Positions 38,235-46,696 of a stretch of DNA of 64,000 bases are shown in pieces. The first letter of the stretch is position 1; every line of letters begins with the position of its first letter. The notes beneath the pieces are model-generated. The model was not told where the DNA came from, made no database searches, and was given only the letters and a program-made list of their open reading frames with translations. The stretch is from Cyanobacterium stanieri LEGE 03274 (GTDB lineage Bacteria; Cyanobacteriota; Cyanobacteriia; Cyanobacteriales; Cyanobacteriaceae). A program made the translations under genes and the position numbers. The stretch spans positions 1 through 64,000 of the forward strand of contig NZ_JADEWC010000003.1 of the NCBI RefSeq assembly GCF_015207825.1. The letters are read 5' to 3'.

Positions 38235-39416
38235 ATGTCTAATCCAATACCTTTTCGAGAGTTTACGGCTCTAAAACAAGCGGGATTTTTTGAAAATTTG
38301 AAACAGCCCCGTTTCAGCGGTCAACTACTGTTGACTGGAACTCGTAATAAGTGGGTATTCTATCTTTATTTAGGTCGTATTGTCTATGCTACGGGGGGGC
38401 ATCACCCTGTTAGAAGATGGCGTCGTAATTTGGTGGCAAATTTACCCCATATTCCTTCTCACATGGGAGCGATTCAAAATGATATTAATCAGCTACAGTT
38501 AGATGAGCAGAATAATTGTTGGGAATATGAGTTATTGTGTTTTTGGGTAGATCAGCAAAGGATAACCCTTGAACAAGCGGCGAAGATGATTCGTCAAAAT
38601 ATTACGGAGGTTTTATTTGATGTTACTCAGGCGATGCAGGTTACTTGTGAATTAAAACCCGATCGCACCTTACCTTTTTCTTCCCGTTTAGTGTTAATAG
38701 ATGCCGAACAGGTAATCGCTGAAGCTCAAAAGGCATGGCAGGCCTGGCAGTCAGCCAAAATCGCCGATCGCTCCCCAGACATGGCCCCGGTGATTACCCA
38801 GCCCCAAGAATTAGAACAACAAACCAACCCCCAAGTATATCAAACCCTTACTCAATTACTCGATGGACAACAAACCTTGCGAGATTTATCCGTCAGGATG
38901 AAAAGGGATGTTTTAACGGTTACTCGTTCCCTATTACCCTACGTGCAAAGGGGTTTGGTAAGGTTAATAGACATTAGCGATATTCCCGCCCCTTCTTTAC
39001 CTATCCATAACGATGGGGATGATGATTTATCCGCTAACAGTAACATTACCATCGCCTGTGTGGATGATAGTCCCTTGATTTGTCAAACCATGGAAAAAAT
39101 TATCACCGGGGCAGGTTATTCCTTTATTGGGGTGAATGATGCCCTAAGGGCGATCGCCATTTTACTGGCCAAAAAACCCGATCTTATCTTCCTAGATTTA
39201 ATCATGCCCAACGCCAATGGTTATGAAATCTGTAGTCAACTAAGAAAATTAACCTTCTTCAAACATACCCCCATCGTCATCTTGACAGGAAATGATGGTT
39301 TAGTAGATAGAGTGAGAGCAAAAATGGTAGGTTCATCAGACTTTATCGGTAAACCCGTAGATAGAGCCTTAGTGCTAGAAACCATCAGAAAACATCTCAA
39401 AATAGGAGTATCCTAA
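38235..39416 (+). CDS. PATAN-domain response regulator, PilG-like
   Basis: 393 aa. The N-terminus FREFTALKQAGFFENLKQPR then FSGQLLL and a GRIVYATGGHHPVRRW segment match the PATAN domain of cyanobacterial PilG/TaxP1/PatA regulators. The C-terminal receiver (about residues 270-393) has VDDSP, phospho-acceptor Asp in LIFLDLIMPNANGYE, Thr in VILTGN and Lys in FIGKPVD. No DNA-binding domain. It heads a trio with a CheY-like (39520) and a CheW-like (39943) gene, the pilG-pilH-pilI order of the Synechocystis tax3/pil cluster. Controls type IV pilus taxis by family; the exact stimulus is unknown. Confidence 0.9.
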   Translation: MSNPIPFREFTALKQAGFFENLKQPRFSGQLLLTGTRNKWVFYLYLGRIVYATGGHHPVRRWRRNLVANLPHIPSHMGAIQNDINQLQLDEQNNCWEYELLCFWVDQQRITLEQAAKMIRQNITEVLFDVTQAMQVTCELKPDRTLPFSSRLVLIDAEQVIAEAQKAWQAWQSAKIADRSPDMAPVITQPQELEQQTNPQVYQTLTQLLDGQQTLRDLSVRMKRDVLTVTRSLLPYVQRGLVRLIDISDIPAPSLPIHNDGDDDLSANSNITIACVDDSPLICQTMEKIITGAGYSFIGVNDALRAIAILLAKKPDLIFLDLIMPNANGYEICSQLRKLTFFKHTPIVILTGNDGLVDRVRAKMVGSSDFIGKPVDRALVLETIRKHLKIGVS

Positions 39417-39519
39417 GGGAAATATAGCAACTTCTCTATGGAAAAGGAAAAGATTGCTATATCATTGTTATGGTTTGTATATAAAGATTATGACTAATTT
39501 ATAGAGGTTAATAAACAAT

Positions 39520-39882
39520 ATGGCAAAAGTATTAATAGTTGACGATTCCTCCACCGAGAGAAAAATATTAGTAACTTATTTACAAGAAATAGGTGTTTCT
39601 ATTACTACCGCTGAAAGTGGAGAGGAAGCCCTCGATAAAATTCCTCAAATTAACCCCGACTTAATTATCTTAGATGTGGTTTTACCCGGTAAGAGTGGCT
39701 TTGAAATCTGTCGAGAAATAAAATCCAATGATAACACCAATAAAATACCCGTGATTATTTGTTCCACCAAAGGCAGTGAAATGGATAAATTCTGGGGTAT
39801 GAAACAGGGGGCAGATGCCTATTTACCCAAACCCGTTAATAAAGACGAATTATTTAGCACTGTAAAGAAATTGACGGCATAA
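39520..39882 (+). CDS. Single-domain CheY-like response regulator, PilH-like
   Basis: 120 aa, one receiver domain only. DDSS near residue 8, phospho-acceptor Asp in LIILDVVLPGKSGFE (about 52), Ser/Thr in VIICSTKGS and Lys in YLPKPVNK. The sequence is close to cyanobacterial PilH/Rcp-like taxis receivers and it sits between the PATAN regulator and a CheW-like gene. Likely competes for, or drains, phosphate from the CheA-like kinase. Confidence 0.92.
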   Translation: MAKVLIVDDSSTERKILVTYLQEIGVSITTAESGEEALDKIPQINPDLIILDVVLPGKSGFEICREIKSNDNTNKIPVIICSTKGSEMDKFWGMKQGADAYLPKPVNKDELFSTVKKLTA

Positions 39883-39942
39883 AATATCTTTGAGGAGGGA
39901 AAATAGTGAGAAATCAATTCTCAGCTACCCTCTACAATAATT

Positions 39943-40491
39943 ATGGAATCAACCATGGAAAATAAATCAAACCCATCCTTGTCAATTAACAAAGACACCA
40001 CTTCCCAAGCCTCTCAATTTTTAAGGTTTTTATTACTCCCCGACACCAATTTGATGGTTAGCCTATCACAGATTGCGGCGGTGTTAAAAATTCCCTTCGG
40101 TAAAATTGTCCCTGTGCCAGATATGCCTAGTTGGGTAATGGGGGTTTATAATTGGCGGGGGGAAATTGTCTGGATGATAGATTTAGGGCAATTATTAGGT
40201 TTTACCCCTTGGTATGAACAATCGGTTACCGCTTCTAACCATAAGGCGGTGGTAATTCACCCTAGTAACCAAAATATCAAAAGTTTAACCACTGGAGAAT
40301 TAGTGGGTTTAGTAGTAAGTGATATTCAAGATATTGAAATGTGTCACACTGATAATTTACACTCTCCCCCTGCCTCGGCCATTACTCCAGAATTAGCACC
40401 ATTTTTGCGAGGGTATTGGATAAAAGATAATGGAGAAATTATCGTAACCGTGGATGGAGATTCTATTTTTGCCGCTATGCCCAAGAAATAG
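39943..40491 (+). CDS. CheW-like coupling protein, PilI-like
   Basis: 182 aa. The CheW fold is visible from about residue 25: FLRFLLLPDTNLMVSLSQIA, then VPDMPSWVMGVYNWRGEIVW and MIDLGQLLG, with a late VVSDIQDIE strand. Couples a methyl-accepting receptor to CheA. In Synechocystis a PilJ-type receptor gene follows at this point; here tyrA follows, so the receptor must lie elsewhere. A second in-frame ATG at 39955 is possible as a start. Confidence 0.9.
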   Translation: MESTMENKSNPSLSINKDTTSQASQFLRFLLLPDTNLMVSLSQIAAVLKIPFGKIVPVPDMPSWVMGVYNWRGEIVWMIDLGQLLGFTPWYEQSVTASNHKAVVIHPSNQNIKSLTTGELVGLVVSDIQDIEMCHTDNLHSPPASAITPELAPFLRGYWIKDNGEIIVTVDGDSIFAAMPKK

Positions 40492-40563
40492 TTAAAATTT
40501 GATCAAAAAGTGGGGCAATGGGGAAAATTGACCACGGATAATTATTCCGTCTGTAATTAGAGA

Positions 40564-41400
40564 ATGAAAATTGGTATTATTGGTTTAGGTTTAATCGGTG
40601 GCTCTCTGGGATTGGATTTGACTGCCAAAAATTATCATGTGGTGGGGGTATCTCGTAACCCAAAAACCTGCTCTAAGGCTTTGCAAAAGGGCGTGGCGAC
40701 TAAGTCAGGGGTTGATTTGAGTTTACTAAAAGATTGCGATGTGGTGGTCATTGCTACCCCCATAGAATATATTATCCCGACTCTTAAAAGTTTACTCCAG
40801 TATTTATCTTCCCATACCGTGGTTACGGATGTTGGTTCGGTGAAAGAATCTATTGTCAGGGAAGCCCAAAAAATCTGTCCTAATTTTGTCGGTAGTCATC
40901 CCATGGCAGGTACGGCAAATAGTGGTATTGATGCGGTGGAAAGGAATTTATTTAATAATGCTCCCTGTGTAATTACTCCTAATGATTATACTAGGGTAAG
41001 GGCGATCGCCCTTATCGAAAAAATGTGGTTATCAGTCGGATGTAAAATATTAACCACCAGTCCCGAAATTCATGATCAAGCAGTAGCATGGATTTCCCAT
41101 TTACCCGTGATGATAAGTGCTAATTTAATTTATAGCTGTTTAGGAGAAAAGGATCAAAAAGTAAGAGAATTTGCCAAAAAAATAGCTAGTTCAGGTTTTA
41201 AAGACACTAGCCGTGTAGGAGGAGGAAACCCCGAATTAGGATTAATGATGGCAAAAAATAATCAAAAAAACATTCTTAATAGTCTTAAAAAATACCGCCA
41301 AAATTTAGATACTATTATTAATGATATAGAGTCCAACCATTGGCAAGAAATTGAGCAACTATTAACCATCACCCAAAGTAAAAGAAGCGACTTTTTATAA
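40564..41400 (+). CDS. tyrA: Prephenate/arogenate dehydrogenase
   Basis: 278 aa, the compact form without an ACT domain. The nucleotide-binding start GIIGLGLIGGSLGLDL is followed by VSRNP, DVVVIATPIEYI, TDVGSVK and the catalytic-His motif FVGSHPMAGTANSG, then VAWISHLPVMISA. In cyanobacteria this enzyme is usually an NADP-dependent arogenate dehydrogenase giving tyrosine directly. The gene starts 72 bp after the PilI-like gene but belongs to a different pathway. Confidence 0.96.
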   Translation: MKIGIIGLGLIGGSLGLDLTAKNYHVVGVSRNPKTCSKALQKGVATKSGVDLSLLKDCDVVVIATPIEYIIPTLKSLLQYLSSHTVVTDVGSVKESIVREAQKICPNFVGSHPMAGTANSGIDAVERNLFNNAPCVITPNDYTRVRAIALIEKMWLSVGCKILTTSPEIHDQAVAWISHLPVMISANLIYSCLGEKDQKVREFAKKIASSGFKDTSRVGGGNPELGLMMAKNNQKNILNSLKKYRQNLDTIINDIESNHWQEIEQLLTITQSKRSDFL

Positions 41401-41962
41401 ATTCTTTAAAATAAAGTTCGGATAATTCGTTATCAATAGATTGCATTTTCTTAGTTGCCCCACCGTGTAATGAATTAGATGGCTAACGGTGGTTAGTTCA
41501 ATTTATTGAACTAAGATATTGACATTACTATTTGTAAGTGATCAAGCGGACTTGATATAATCCGATACCCGACATCTTTACAAAGATTATTCATTGCAAA
41601 GAGAGTGATGATATATTTTCTAAATCGGATTTGGTATTAAACCTTTGATATTGAAACAATAATAACTCACTTGAGTTTGGGACAACATTTTTAGTCTTTT
41701 AAAGATGTAAACAATGGACAATTAATAGACTCATGATTATCATCCTTACTCCCCATCTTCGATACTCCTCTTTTAGAAAAAATATGCAATTTTCAATTAA
41801 ACACTATGTAAAAAAAGTAAAAATAGCTTTATTTAGTATTTAAATTTACATTTTTGCCCAATATTTATCCCTAATATAAGCATTAATTCAATAATTAATA
41901 ATTATAAATTGCATTTTGTGATTGTTTTTACAAAACTAACTATCAAGTAGAGGGATTAGCAA
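41401..41962. other. 562-base gap with repeat elements, no gene
   Basis: The first ~110 bases hold copy C of the dispersed repeat. Further on, CGGACTTGATATAAT (about 41554-41568) is nearly the inverted form of the ATTATATCAAGTTCGG that borders copy A, and AATCGGATTTGGTATT (about 41620-41640) is the inverted form of a motif just after copy A. The gap therefore looks like one or two nested MITE-like elements. A CTTGAGTTTGGGA motif near 41671 is shared with 46485. The rest is the AT-rich upstream region of the formate/nitrite channel gene. Confidence 0.55.
41414..41511 (+). repeat. Dispersed MITE-like repeat, copy C
   Basis: Reads AAGTTCGGATAATTCGTTAT, then an ACCGTGTAA / GGCTAACGGT hairpin-like centre, and ends with the palindrome GTTCAATTTATTGAAC. 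It matches copies at 12828 and 24950 along its whole length with scattered substitutions. Confidence 0.75.
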
Positions 41963-42781
41963 ATGGATTATTTATTGCCACAGGATTTAATCAACACCGT
42001 TATCGATGCGGCAAAAAGCAAATCAAGACTATCTATCAAAAACTTAATGATTCGGGGATTTTATTCTGGTGCAATTTTAGGAGTAGCCACAACCCTCGCC
42101 ATTACCATCGCCATTCAATCACAAATACCCTTTTTAGGAGCATTACTATTTCCTTGGGGCTTTGCTTCCATCGTACTTTTTGGCATGGAGTTAGTAACAG
42201 GCAACTTCGCCATTATGTGTGTGGGTATATTAGCTGGAAAAGTTAGTTTTCATAAAGCCCTTAATAACTGGTTGTGGGTTTATTTTGCTAATTTTTGCGG
42301 TTGTTTTACCATTGCACTATTGATGAGTTATTCCCTTACCGACGGCGGAATGATTCCCCCTTCTGCGGTAGGAGAAAAAATTATGGAAATTGCCATTTCT
42401 AAATCTGTCACTGTCAGAGAAATGGGTTTATCTGGTTTTACTTTATTTATTGTGCGAGGAATTGTCTGTAATTTTCTCGTATGTATTGCCGTAATGATGG
42501 GTTTTGTCAGTAAGTCAGTAATTGGTAAAATTGTTGGTTGTTGGTTTCCTATTATGGCTTTTATTGTATTGGGAATGGAACATATTGTCGTTAATATGTT
42601 TTTCTTAACTACAGGCATGGCTTTAGGTGCTGATATTACGGGTATGGATATGGTTTTTTGGAGTTTTTTACCCGTGACGATTGGTAATTTAATTGGAGGA
42701 GGTATATTTGTTGGAGCATTATTTTATATGACTCATTCTAATGTCATGCTTCGTCAAAATAAAAGTGAGACAGTCAGTTAA
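41963..42781 (+). CDS. Formate/nitrite transporter family channel (FocA/NirC-like)
   Basis: 272 aa with six membrane helices. The family pattern is visible: FYSGAILGVATTLAITIA, the pore region LFPWGFASIVLFGMELVTGN, the omega-loop helix NWLWVYFANFCGC, and a conserved pore-His segment VLGMEHIVVNMFF. These pentameric channels pass small monovalent anions (formate, nitrite, HS-, possibly bicarbonate). Cyanobacterial members are often nitrite- or bicarbonate-related, but no nir or nrt genes are adjacent. Substrate therefore open. Confidence 0.9.
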   Translation: MDYLLPQDLINTVIDAAKSKSRLSIKNLMIRGFYSGAILGVATTLAITIAIQSQIPFLGALLFPWGFASIVLFGMELVTGNFAIMCVGILAGKVSFHKALNNWLWVYFANFCGCFTIALLMSYSLTDGGMIPPSAVGEKIMEIAISKSVTVREMGLSGFTLFIVRGIVCNFLVCIAVMMGFVSKSVIGKIVGCWFPIMAFIVLGMEHIVVNMFFLTTGMALGADITGMDMVFWSFLPVTIGNLIGGGIFVGALFYMTHSNVMLRQNKSETVS

Positions 42782-42801
42782 AAATATCCACCAATCAACC
42801 A

Positions 42802-43638
42802 CTAACCCACCACATCAGGAAAAGAAAAAGCAGGGCTATGGGGAGTATTCTTCAAAGCCACCATCAAAGCATCATGGATTTTACCGTTGGTAGCTAAAAT
42901 GCGCCCTGTGTTAATATCAAATTCCGAGCCGTCATAGGCGCTAATATAACCTCCAGCTTCCTTAACGATTACCACCCCCGCGAGTAAATCCCAAGGGCTT
43001 AAGCCCCTTTCCCAATAACCGTCTAACCTTCCCCCTGCTAATTCGCATAAATCTAGGGAAGCACTTCCTGCCCTTCTTACTCCTTGGGTGAGGTGGGTAA
43101 GGTAGCAAAATTCGGCATAATTGTTATCATCGGTTTCCCGTCTATCGTAGGCGAAACCTGTCACCAATAAACTATCTTTTAATTCTTCGGTATTCGATAC
43201 TTTTATGGGGTTGCCGTTGAGGGTTGCTCCTAATCCTTTCCCAGCGCACCATAATTCTTCTCTCATGGGGTTATAAACTACTCCCACGGAGGGGACGCCG
43301 TCAATGTTTAGACCGATGGAAACGGCTGCTTGAGGGTAGCCATGGGCATAATTAGTAGTGCCATCGAGGGGATCAATTACCCATTGATATTTATGGTTTT
43401 GAGTACCACTTTTCCCCGATTCTTCAGCAAAAATGGCATGATCTGGGCAGTGTCTTTGTATTACTTTGATTACTTGCGCTTCGGATTCTTTATCTACTTG
43501 GGTAACAAGATCACCTGATCTACCTTTTTGGGCGATCGCCAATTGTTTCCCCCAATAGTGACTAAGTACAGCCCCCCCAGCCCTTGCCGCCAATAGGGCA
43601 ATATCAAGATAAATAGAAATTGATTCGTTAACAGTCAT
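42802..43638 (-). CDS. Inositol monophosphatase family protein (SuhB/HisN-like)
   Basis: 278 aa from the chosen start MTVNESISIYLDIA. An earlier ATG at 43674 would add 12 residues encoded by a TAAT-rich repeat-like stretch and is unlikely. The metal-binding motifs are present: EESG, WVIDPLDGTTNYAHGYP and, near the C-terminus, SPWDLLAGVVIVKEAGG. The family dephosphorylates inositol-1-phosphate, histidinol phosphate, PAP or fructose bisphosphate; cyanobacteria hold several such paralogs and the substrate cannot be told here. Tail-to-tail with the FNT channel gene. Confidence 0.93.
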   Translation of the reverse strand: MTVNESISIYLDIALLAARAGGAVLSHYWGKQLAIAQKGRSGDLVTQVDKESEAQVIKVIQRHCPDHAIFAEESGKSGTQNHKYQWVIDPLDGTTNYAHGYPQAAVSIGLNIDGVPSVGVVYNPMREELWCAGKGLGATLNGNPIKVSNTEELKDSLLVTGFAYDRRETDDNNYAEFCYLTHLTQGVRRAGSASLDLCELAGGRLDGYWERGLSPWDLLAGVVIVKEAGGYISAYDGSEFDINTGRILATNGKIHDALMVALKNTPHSPAFSFPDVVG

Positions 43639-43719
43639 TATGTTAATTGATAATGGATAATTAATAATGGACAATGAAACAAACAGAATAAAGATTATTA
43701 CTCTTGCCTATTGCCTTAA

Positions 43720-44202
43720 TCAGTTGATATTATATTCTTCCTTCACATAATCTAATAAACCCTGACAGGAATCAAGTAATAAATCAATCACATAATCAAA
43801 GCCCGATTCTCCACCATAATAGGGATCTGGTACTTCTGTATCAGAATAATTAGAAGCAAAATCACACATTAACTTAACTTTGTCCCTATATTTTCCTTTC
43901 AAATCCAAAGATAAAATATCATGATAATTAGCCTTATCCATAGCTAAAATTAAATCAAAATATTCCAGATCAAAATCTTCAATTTGTCGGGCTTTTCCTA
44001 CTAGCTTTATTCCTCTTTTTTTTCCAGCTTCTCTCATTCTGCTATCGGGGGAAGCACCAATATGATAACGGGAAGTTCCCGCAGAATCGCAACTTATTTT
44101 ATCTTGTAAACCCTCTTTTTCTATTAAATAATTCATAATATTTTCCGCTGAGGGCGATCGGCAAATATTACCTAAACATACAAATAATAACTTAACCATC
44201 AC
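43720..44202 (-). CDS. Low-molecular-weight protein-tyrosine phosphatase
   Basis: 160 aa. The phosphate-binding loop is C9-L-G-N-I-C-R15-S near the start, and the general-acid Asp is in EVPDPYYGG. Dephosphorylates phosphotyrosine on proteins or low-molecular-weight substrates; in cyanobacteria such enzymes act on photosynthesis proteins, and in other bacteria the Wzb type controls capsule kinases. No tyrosine kinase is adjacent. The start may be at either of two consecutive ATGs (44202 or 44199). Confidence 0.95.
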   Translation of the reverse strand: MMVKLLFVCLGNICRSPSAENIMNYLIEKEGLQDKISCDSAGTSRYHIGASPDSRMREAGKKRGIKLVGKARQIEDFDLEYFDLILAMDKANYHDILSLDLKGKYRDKVKLMCDFASNYSDTEVPDPYYGGESGFDYVIDLLLDSCQGLLDYVKEEYNIN

Positions 44203-44231
44203 AACAATTTAATTTAATTAAACAAAATTAA

Positions 44232-44252
44232 GGGCTGAAAATGTTCCAGCCC
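44232..44252 (-). terminator. Terminator-like hairpin after the YbaB/EbfC gene
   Basis: On the minus strand GGGCTG and CAGCCC arms with a 9-nt loop are followed by TTAATTTTG, 17 bp past the stop of the 44269 gene. Confidence 0.65.
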
Positions 44253-44268
44253 CTCAAATAGCCCTTAC

Positions 44269-44613
44269 CTACATTCCAGGTAATCCAAAACTACCAGTTA
44301 ACTCTTCCATTCTCTCGCGCATAGTCTCGGTAGATTTTTGATAAGCATCTTTAAGAGCGGCGGTAACACTAGCAGATAAAGCCTCAGAACCTTTACCCAA
44401 AGCCTCGTCCTTAATTTCTACCTTCAAAGGCTCTTGATTTCCACTCATGGTAACAACTACTAAGCCATCTTCGCTTTGCCCTTGAATTTCCATGGTTTCT
44501 AATTCTTGTTGGAGTTGTTTTGCTCCTTCTTGCACCTGTTGAGCTTTTTTGAAAGCCTCCGCAAGTTCTTTCATTTTACCTAAGCCTAGTCCAAATCCTT
44601 TTCCTTGTGCCAT
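44269..44613 (-). CDS. YbaB/EbfC family nucleoid-associated protein
   Basis: 114 aa. A Gly/Lys-rich N-terminus ([20 protein letters not shown]) leads to a long helix [19 protein letters not shown], a central beta sheet with [16 protein letters not shown], and the C-terminal helical [19 protein letters not shown]. The family forms DNA-binding dimers; the usual dnaX-recR neighbours are absent here, as is common in cyanobacteria. Confidence 0.95.
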   Translation of the reverse strand: MAQGKGFGLGLGKMKELAEAFKKAQQVQEGAKQLQQELETMEIQGQSEDGLVVVTMSGNQEPLKVEIKDEALGKGSEALSASVTAALKDAYQKSTETMRERMEELTGSFGLPGM

Positions 44614-44809
44614 ATTTATATACTCTTTTTACATTAACAATAGAATAACAAACAAATTTTAACACTACCTTGAGCCAATCTCTGGTTATAAAGTAATGAT
44701 TGTTTTAAGTTTGCCCATTTTCAGAACATTTTTAAACTTAAGTCAGGGATAAGGTTTCCTGGTTAGTAAAGTGAATAGACAATAATTTCAATACCTCAAA
44801 CCTAAACAT

Positions 44810-45358
44810 CTAAGCAAAAAATAAACGACAAATATAAACTGCGCTAAAAATTCCCACCACATCAGCAATTAATCCCGCTAAAAGGGCATGGCGTACTTTT
44901 TTGATACCCACGGAGCCAAAATACACCGCTAATATATAAAAGGTTGTTTCTGTTGAGCCATACATGGTGGCGGCGATTTTACTAATGAGAGAATCTGGGC
45001 CATAGATTTCTACTAAGTCACTCAGCAAACCAAATGAGCCTCCCCCAGACAGAGGACGCATGATAGCAAGGAGGAGGTTTTCAGGGGGAAAACCCAGCAC
45101 TGACAACACGGGAGATAGAATATTAAGCATGATGTCTAATGCTCCACTGGCTCGAAACATCCCAATGGCAACGAGAATGGCGACTAGATAAGGAATAATT
45201 TGGATGGCGATGGTGAAGCCATCTTTGGCGCCTTCGGTGAAGACTTCATAAACTTTGACTTTTTTGAATACGAGGGCATAGAAGGGAATACCCATTAATA
45301 GCAGGGGAATTATATATTTGGCGGTGGTGTTAAAAATATCGGCAATGGATTCAATCAT
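44810..45358 (-). CDS. SpmB-like nucleoside-recognition (Gate) domain membrane protein
   Basis: 182 aa, four to five membrane segments. The Gate-domain signature is RPLSGGGSFGLLSDLVEIYG followed by SLISKIAATMYGSTETTFYI. Related to Bacillus spore maturation protein B, but found in many non-sporulating bacteria. It follows the SpmA-like gene at 135 bp on the same strand; the two are usually a pair or a fusion and probably form one transporter or flippase-like complex. Function in cyanobacteria unknown. Confidence 0.88.
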   Translation of the reverse strand: MIESIADIFNTTAKYIIPLLLMGIPFYALVFKKVKVYEVFTEGAKDGFTIAIQIIPYLVAILVAIGMFRASGALDIMLNILSPVLSVLGFPPENLLLAIMRPLSGGGSFGLLSDLVEIYGPDSLISKIAATMYGSTETTFYILAVYFGSVGIKKVRHALLAGLIADVVGIFSAVYICRLFFA

Positions 45359-45493
45359 TATTTTTGTGTTATGAAATATTTTTGTGTTGTGAAATTGGCT
45401 TTAATTTGGGTTATTGTCAACAATAGGCTTAAGCCCATTGCCCATTATGTAGTTTTCAAAGTATTGAGAAATCTTATCTTTAATTCAGATTAA

Positions 45494-46108
45494 TTATTTA
45501 TTGAGATTTGATTCTTCTGTTTCTTGTTCGGGTATGGCAAATTTGGGGAGTTTTGAGAGGAGTTTGACGGCGGTGACTCCTGCAATGGTAGAACAGGATG
45601 TGGCGAGGATGGTGGGAATGAATAGGCTACTGGATTCTACTCCCATGAGGGCTACCACCGTGGCGGGGAGAATTAGTTGCACACTGGAGGTATTGATGGT
45701 TAAAAAAGTACACATGGCGTTGGTAGCGGTTTCGGGATGGGGATTAAGTTTTTCTAATTCCTGCATGGCTTTTAGACCCAAGGGGGTGGCCGCGTTACCC
45801 AAGCCCAACATATTGGCGGACATATTCAATACCATGGCACTCATGGCGGGATGTTCGGGGGGGACTTCTGGAAATAGCCAAACTGTGATAGGACGAACGA
45901 TACGGGCGATCGCACTTACTAACCCTGCTGTCTCAGCAATTTTCATAATTCCTAACCACAAAGCCATAATACCGATTAAACCAATGGCTAGGGTAACAGC
46001 GGTTTCAGCGCTACTAATGGCGGCCTCCGTCACCGCATCAATATTGCCATTGATTGCACCAACAATAACCGAAATCGCAATCAATCCAAACCAGACATAA
46101 TTAAGCAT
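45494..46108 (-). CDS. SpmA-like nucleoside-recognition (Gate) domain membrane protein
   Basis: 204 aa, multiple membrane helices. Typical SpmA features: an ALWLGIMKIAETAGLVSAIA helix, then a Gate domain MSANMLGLGNAATPLGLKAM and MCTFLTINTSSVQLIL. It is the upstream partner of the SpmB-like gene. A fully overlapping plus-strand reading frame of 199 codons is a shadow of this gene. The C-terminus is an acidic cytosolic tail (EQETEESNLNK). Confidence 0.88.
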   Translation of the reverse strand: MLNYVWFGLIAISVIVGAINGNIDAVTEAAISSAETAVTLAIGLIGIMALWLGIMKIAETAGLVSAIARIVRPITVWLFPEVPPEHPAMSAMVLNMSANMLGLGNAATPLGLKAMQELEKLNPHPETATNAMCTFLTINTSSVQLILPATVVALMGVESSSLFIPTILATSCSTIAGVTAVKLLSKLPKFAIPEQETEESNLNK

Positions 46109-46289
46109 AATAATTTATTTGAGCAGAAAAATTAACATTCATTTTGACACAGCATCACAAAGAAATATTAATTTTGACAACAAAAAATGTAAAGTAATAT
46201 CAAGATTTATTACTACACTTCCCCCAAAATTAAAGTCTGATCATAATCTATAGACTATTGTAATTTTTAGTAAATGAGGTCATCAGTAT

Positions 46290-46478
46290 ATGCCATATAC
46301 CACCGAAGACGGCGGCAGAATTAATAATTTTGCCCATGAACCCAAAGTTTACCAAGCTCAAGCTCCCACAGAAAACGAAAAAAGAAATAATCTTATTTTA
46401 GTTGCTGTTTCGACTATTCTTGTATTAGGGGGCATTGCGATCGCCTTTTATGCCTCCACTAACGCTCCTGTTGCATAA
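46290..46478 (+). CDS. psb34: Photosystem II assembly protein Psb34
   Basis: 62 aa. The N-terminus MPYTTEDGGRINNFAHEPKV, then YQAQAP, is the diagnostic sequence of Psb34, a one-helix protein related to high-light-inducible proteins that binds CP47-containing photosystem II assembly intermediates. One transmembrane helix (about residues 36-55) ends the protein. It stands alone with its own upstream region. Recognition rests on recalled similarity of the N-terminal motif, which is strong. Confidence 0.88.
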   Translation: MPYTTEDGGRINNFAHEPKVYQAQAPTENEKRNNLILVAVSTILVLGGIAIAFYASTNAPVA

Positions 46479-46696
46479 CTTGAGTTTGGGATAAAATTTT
46501 CTGGTTAAGACAGGGAATGGGCAATAGTTTTCATGTTTTTATTGATCGCTCAGAAATGCTCAACCTGAAACCTAACCATTGACTGAGCTTGTAATCAAGT
46601 AAATGTCTCCGTAGCTCTCGAAAAGACATAAACTACAACGATAAACGATAAGATGAAATAAGACAGTAATAATTCTTTACCATCATTAATAAAAAT

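Noticed and set aside
43639-43674. 12-residue N-terminal extension of the inositol-phosphatase-like protein
   Set aside because: The bases are a TAAT-rich repeat-like stretch, and the family begins near the MTVNES start.
45501-46100. 199-codon plus-strand frame opposite the SpmA-like gene
   Set aside because: It is an antisense shadow of a well-supported membrane protein; the translation has no recognisable domain.
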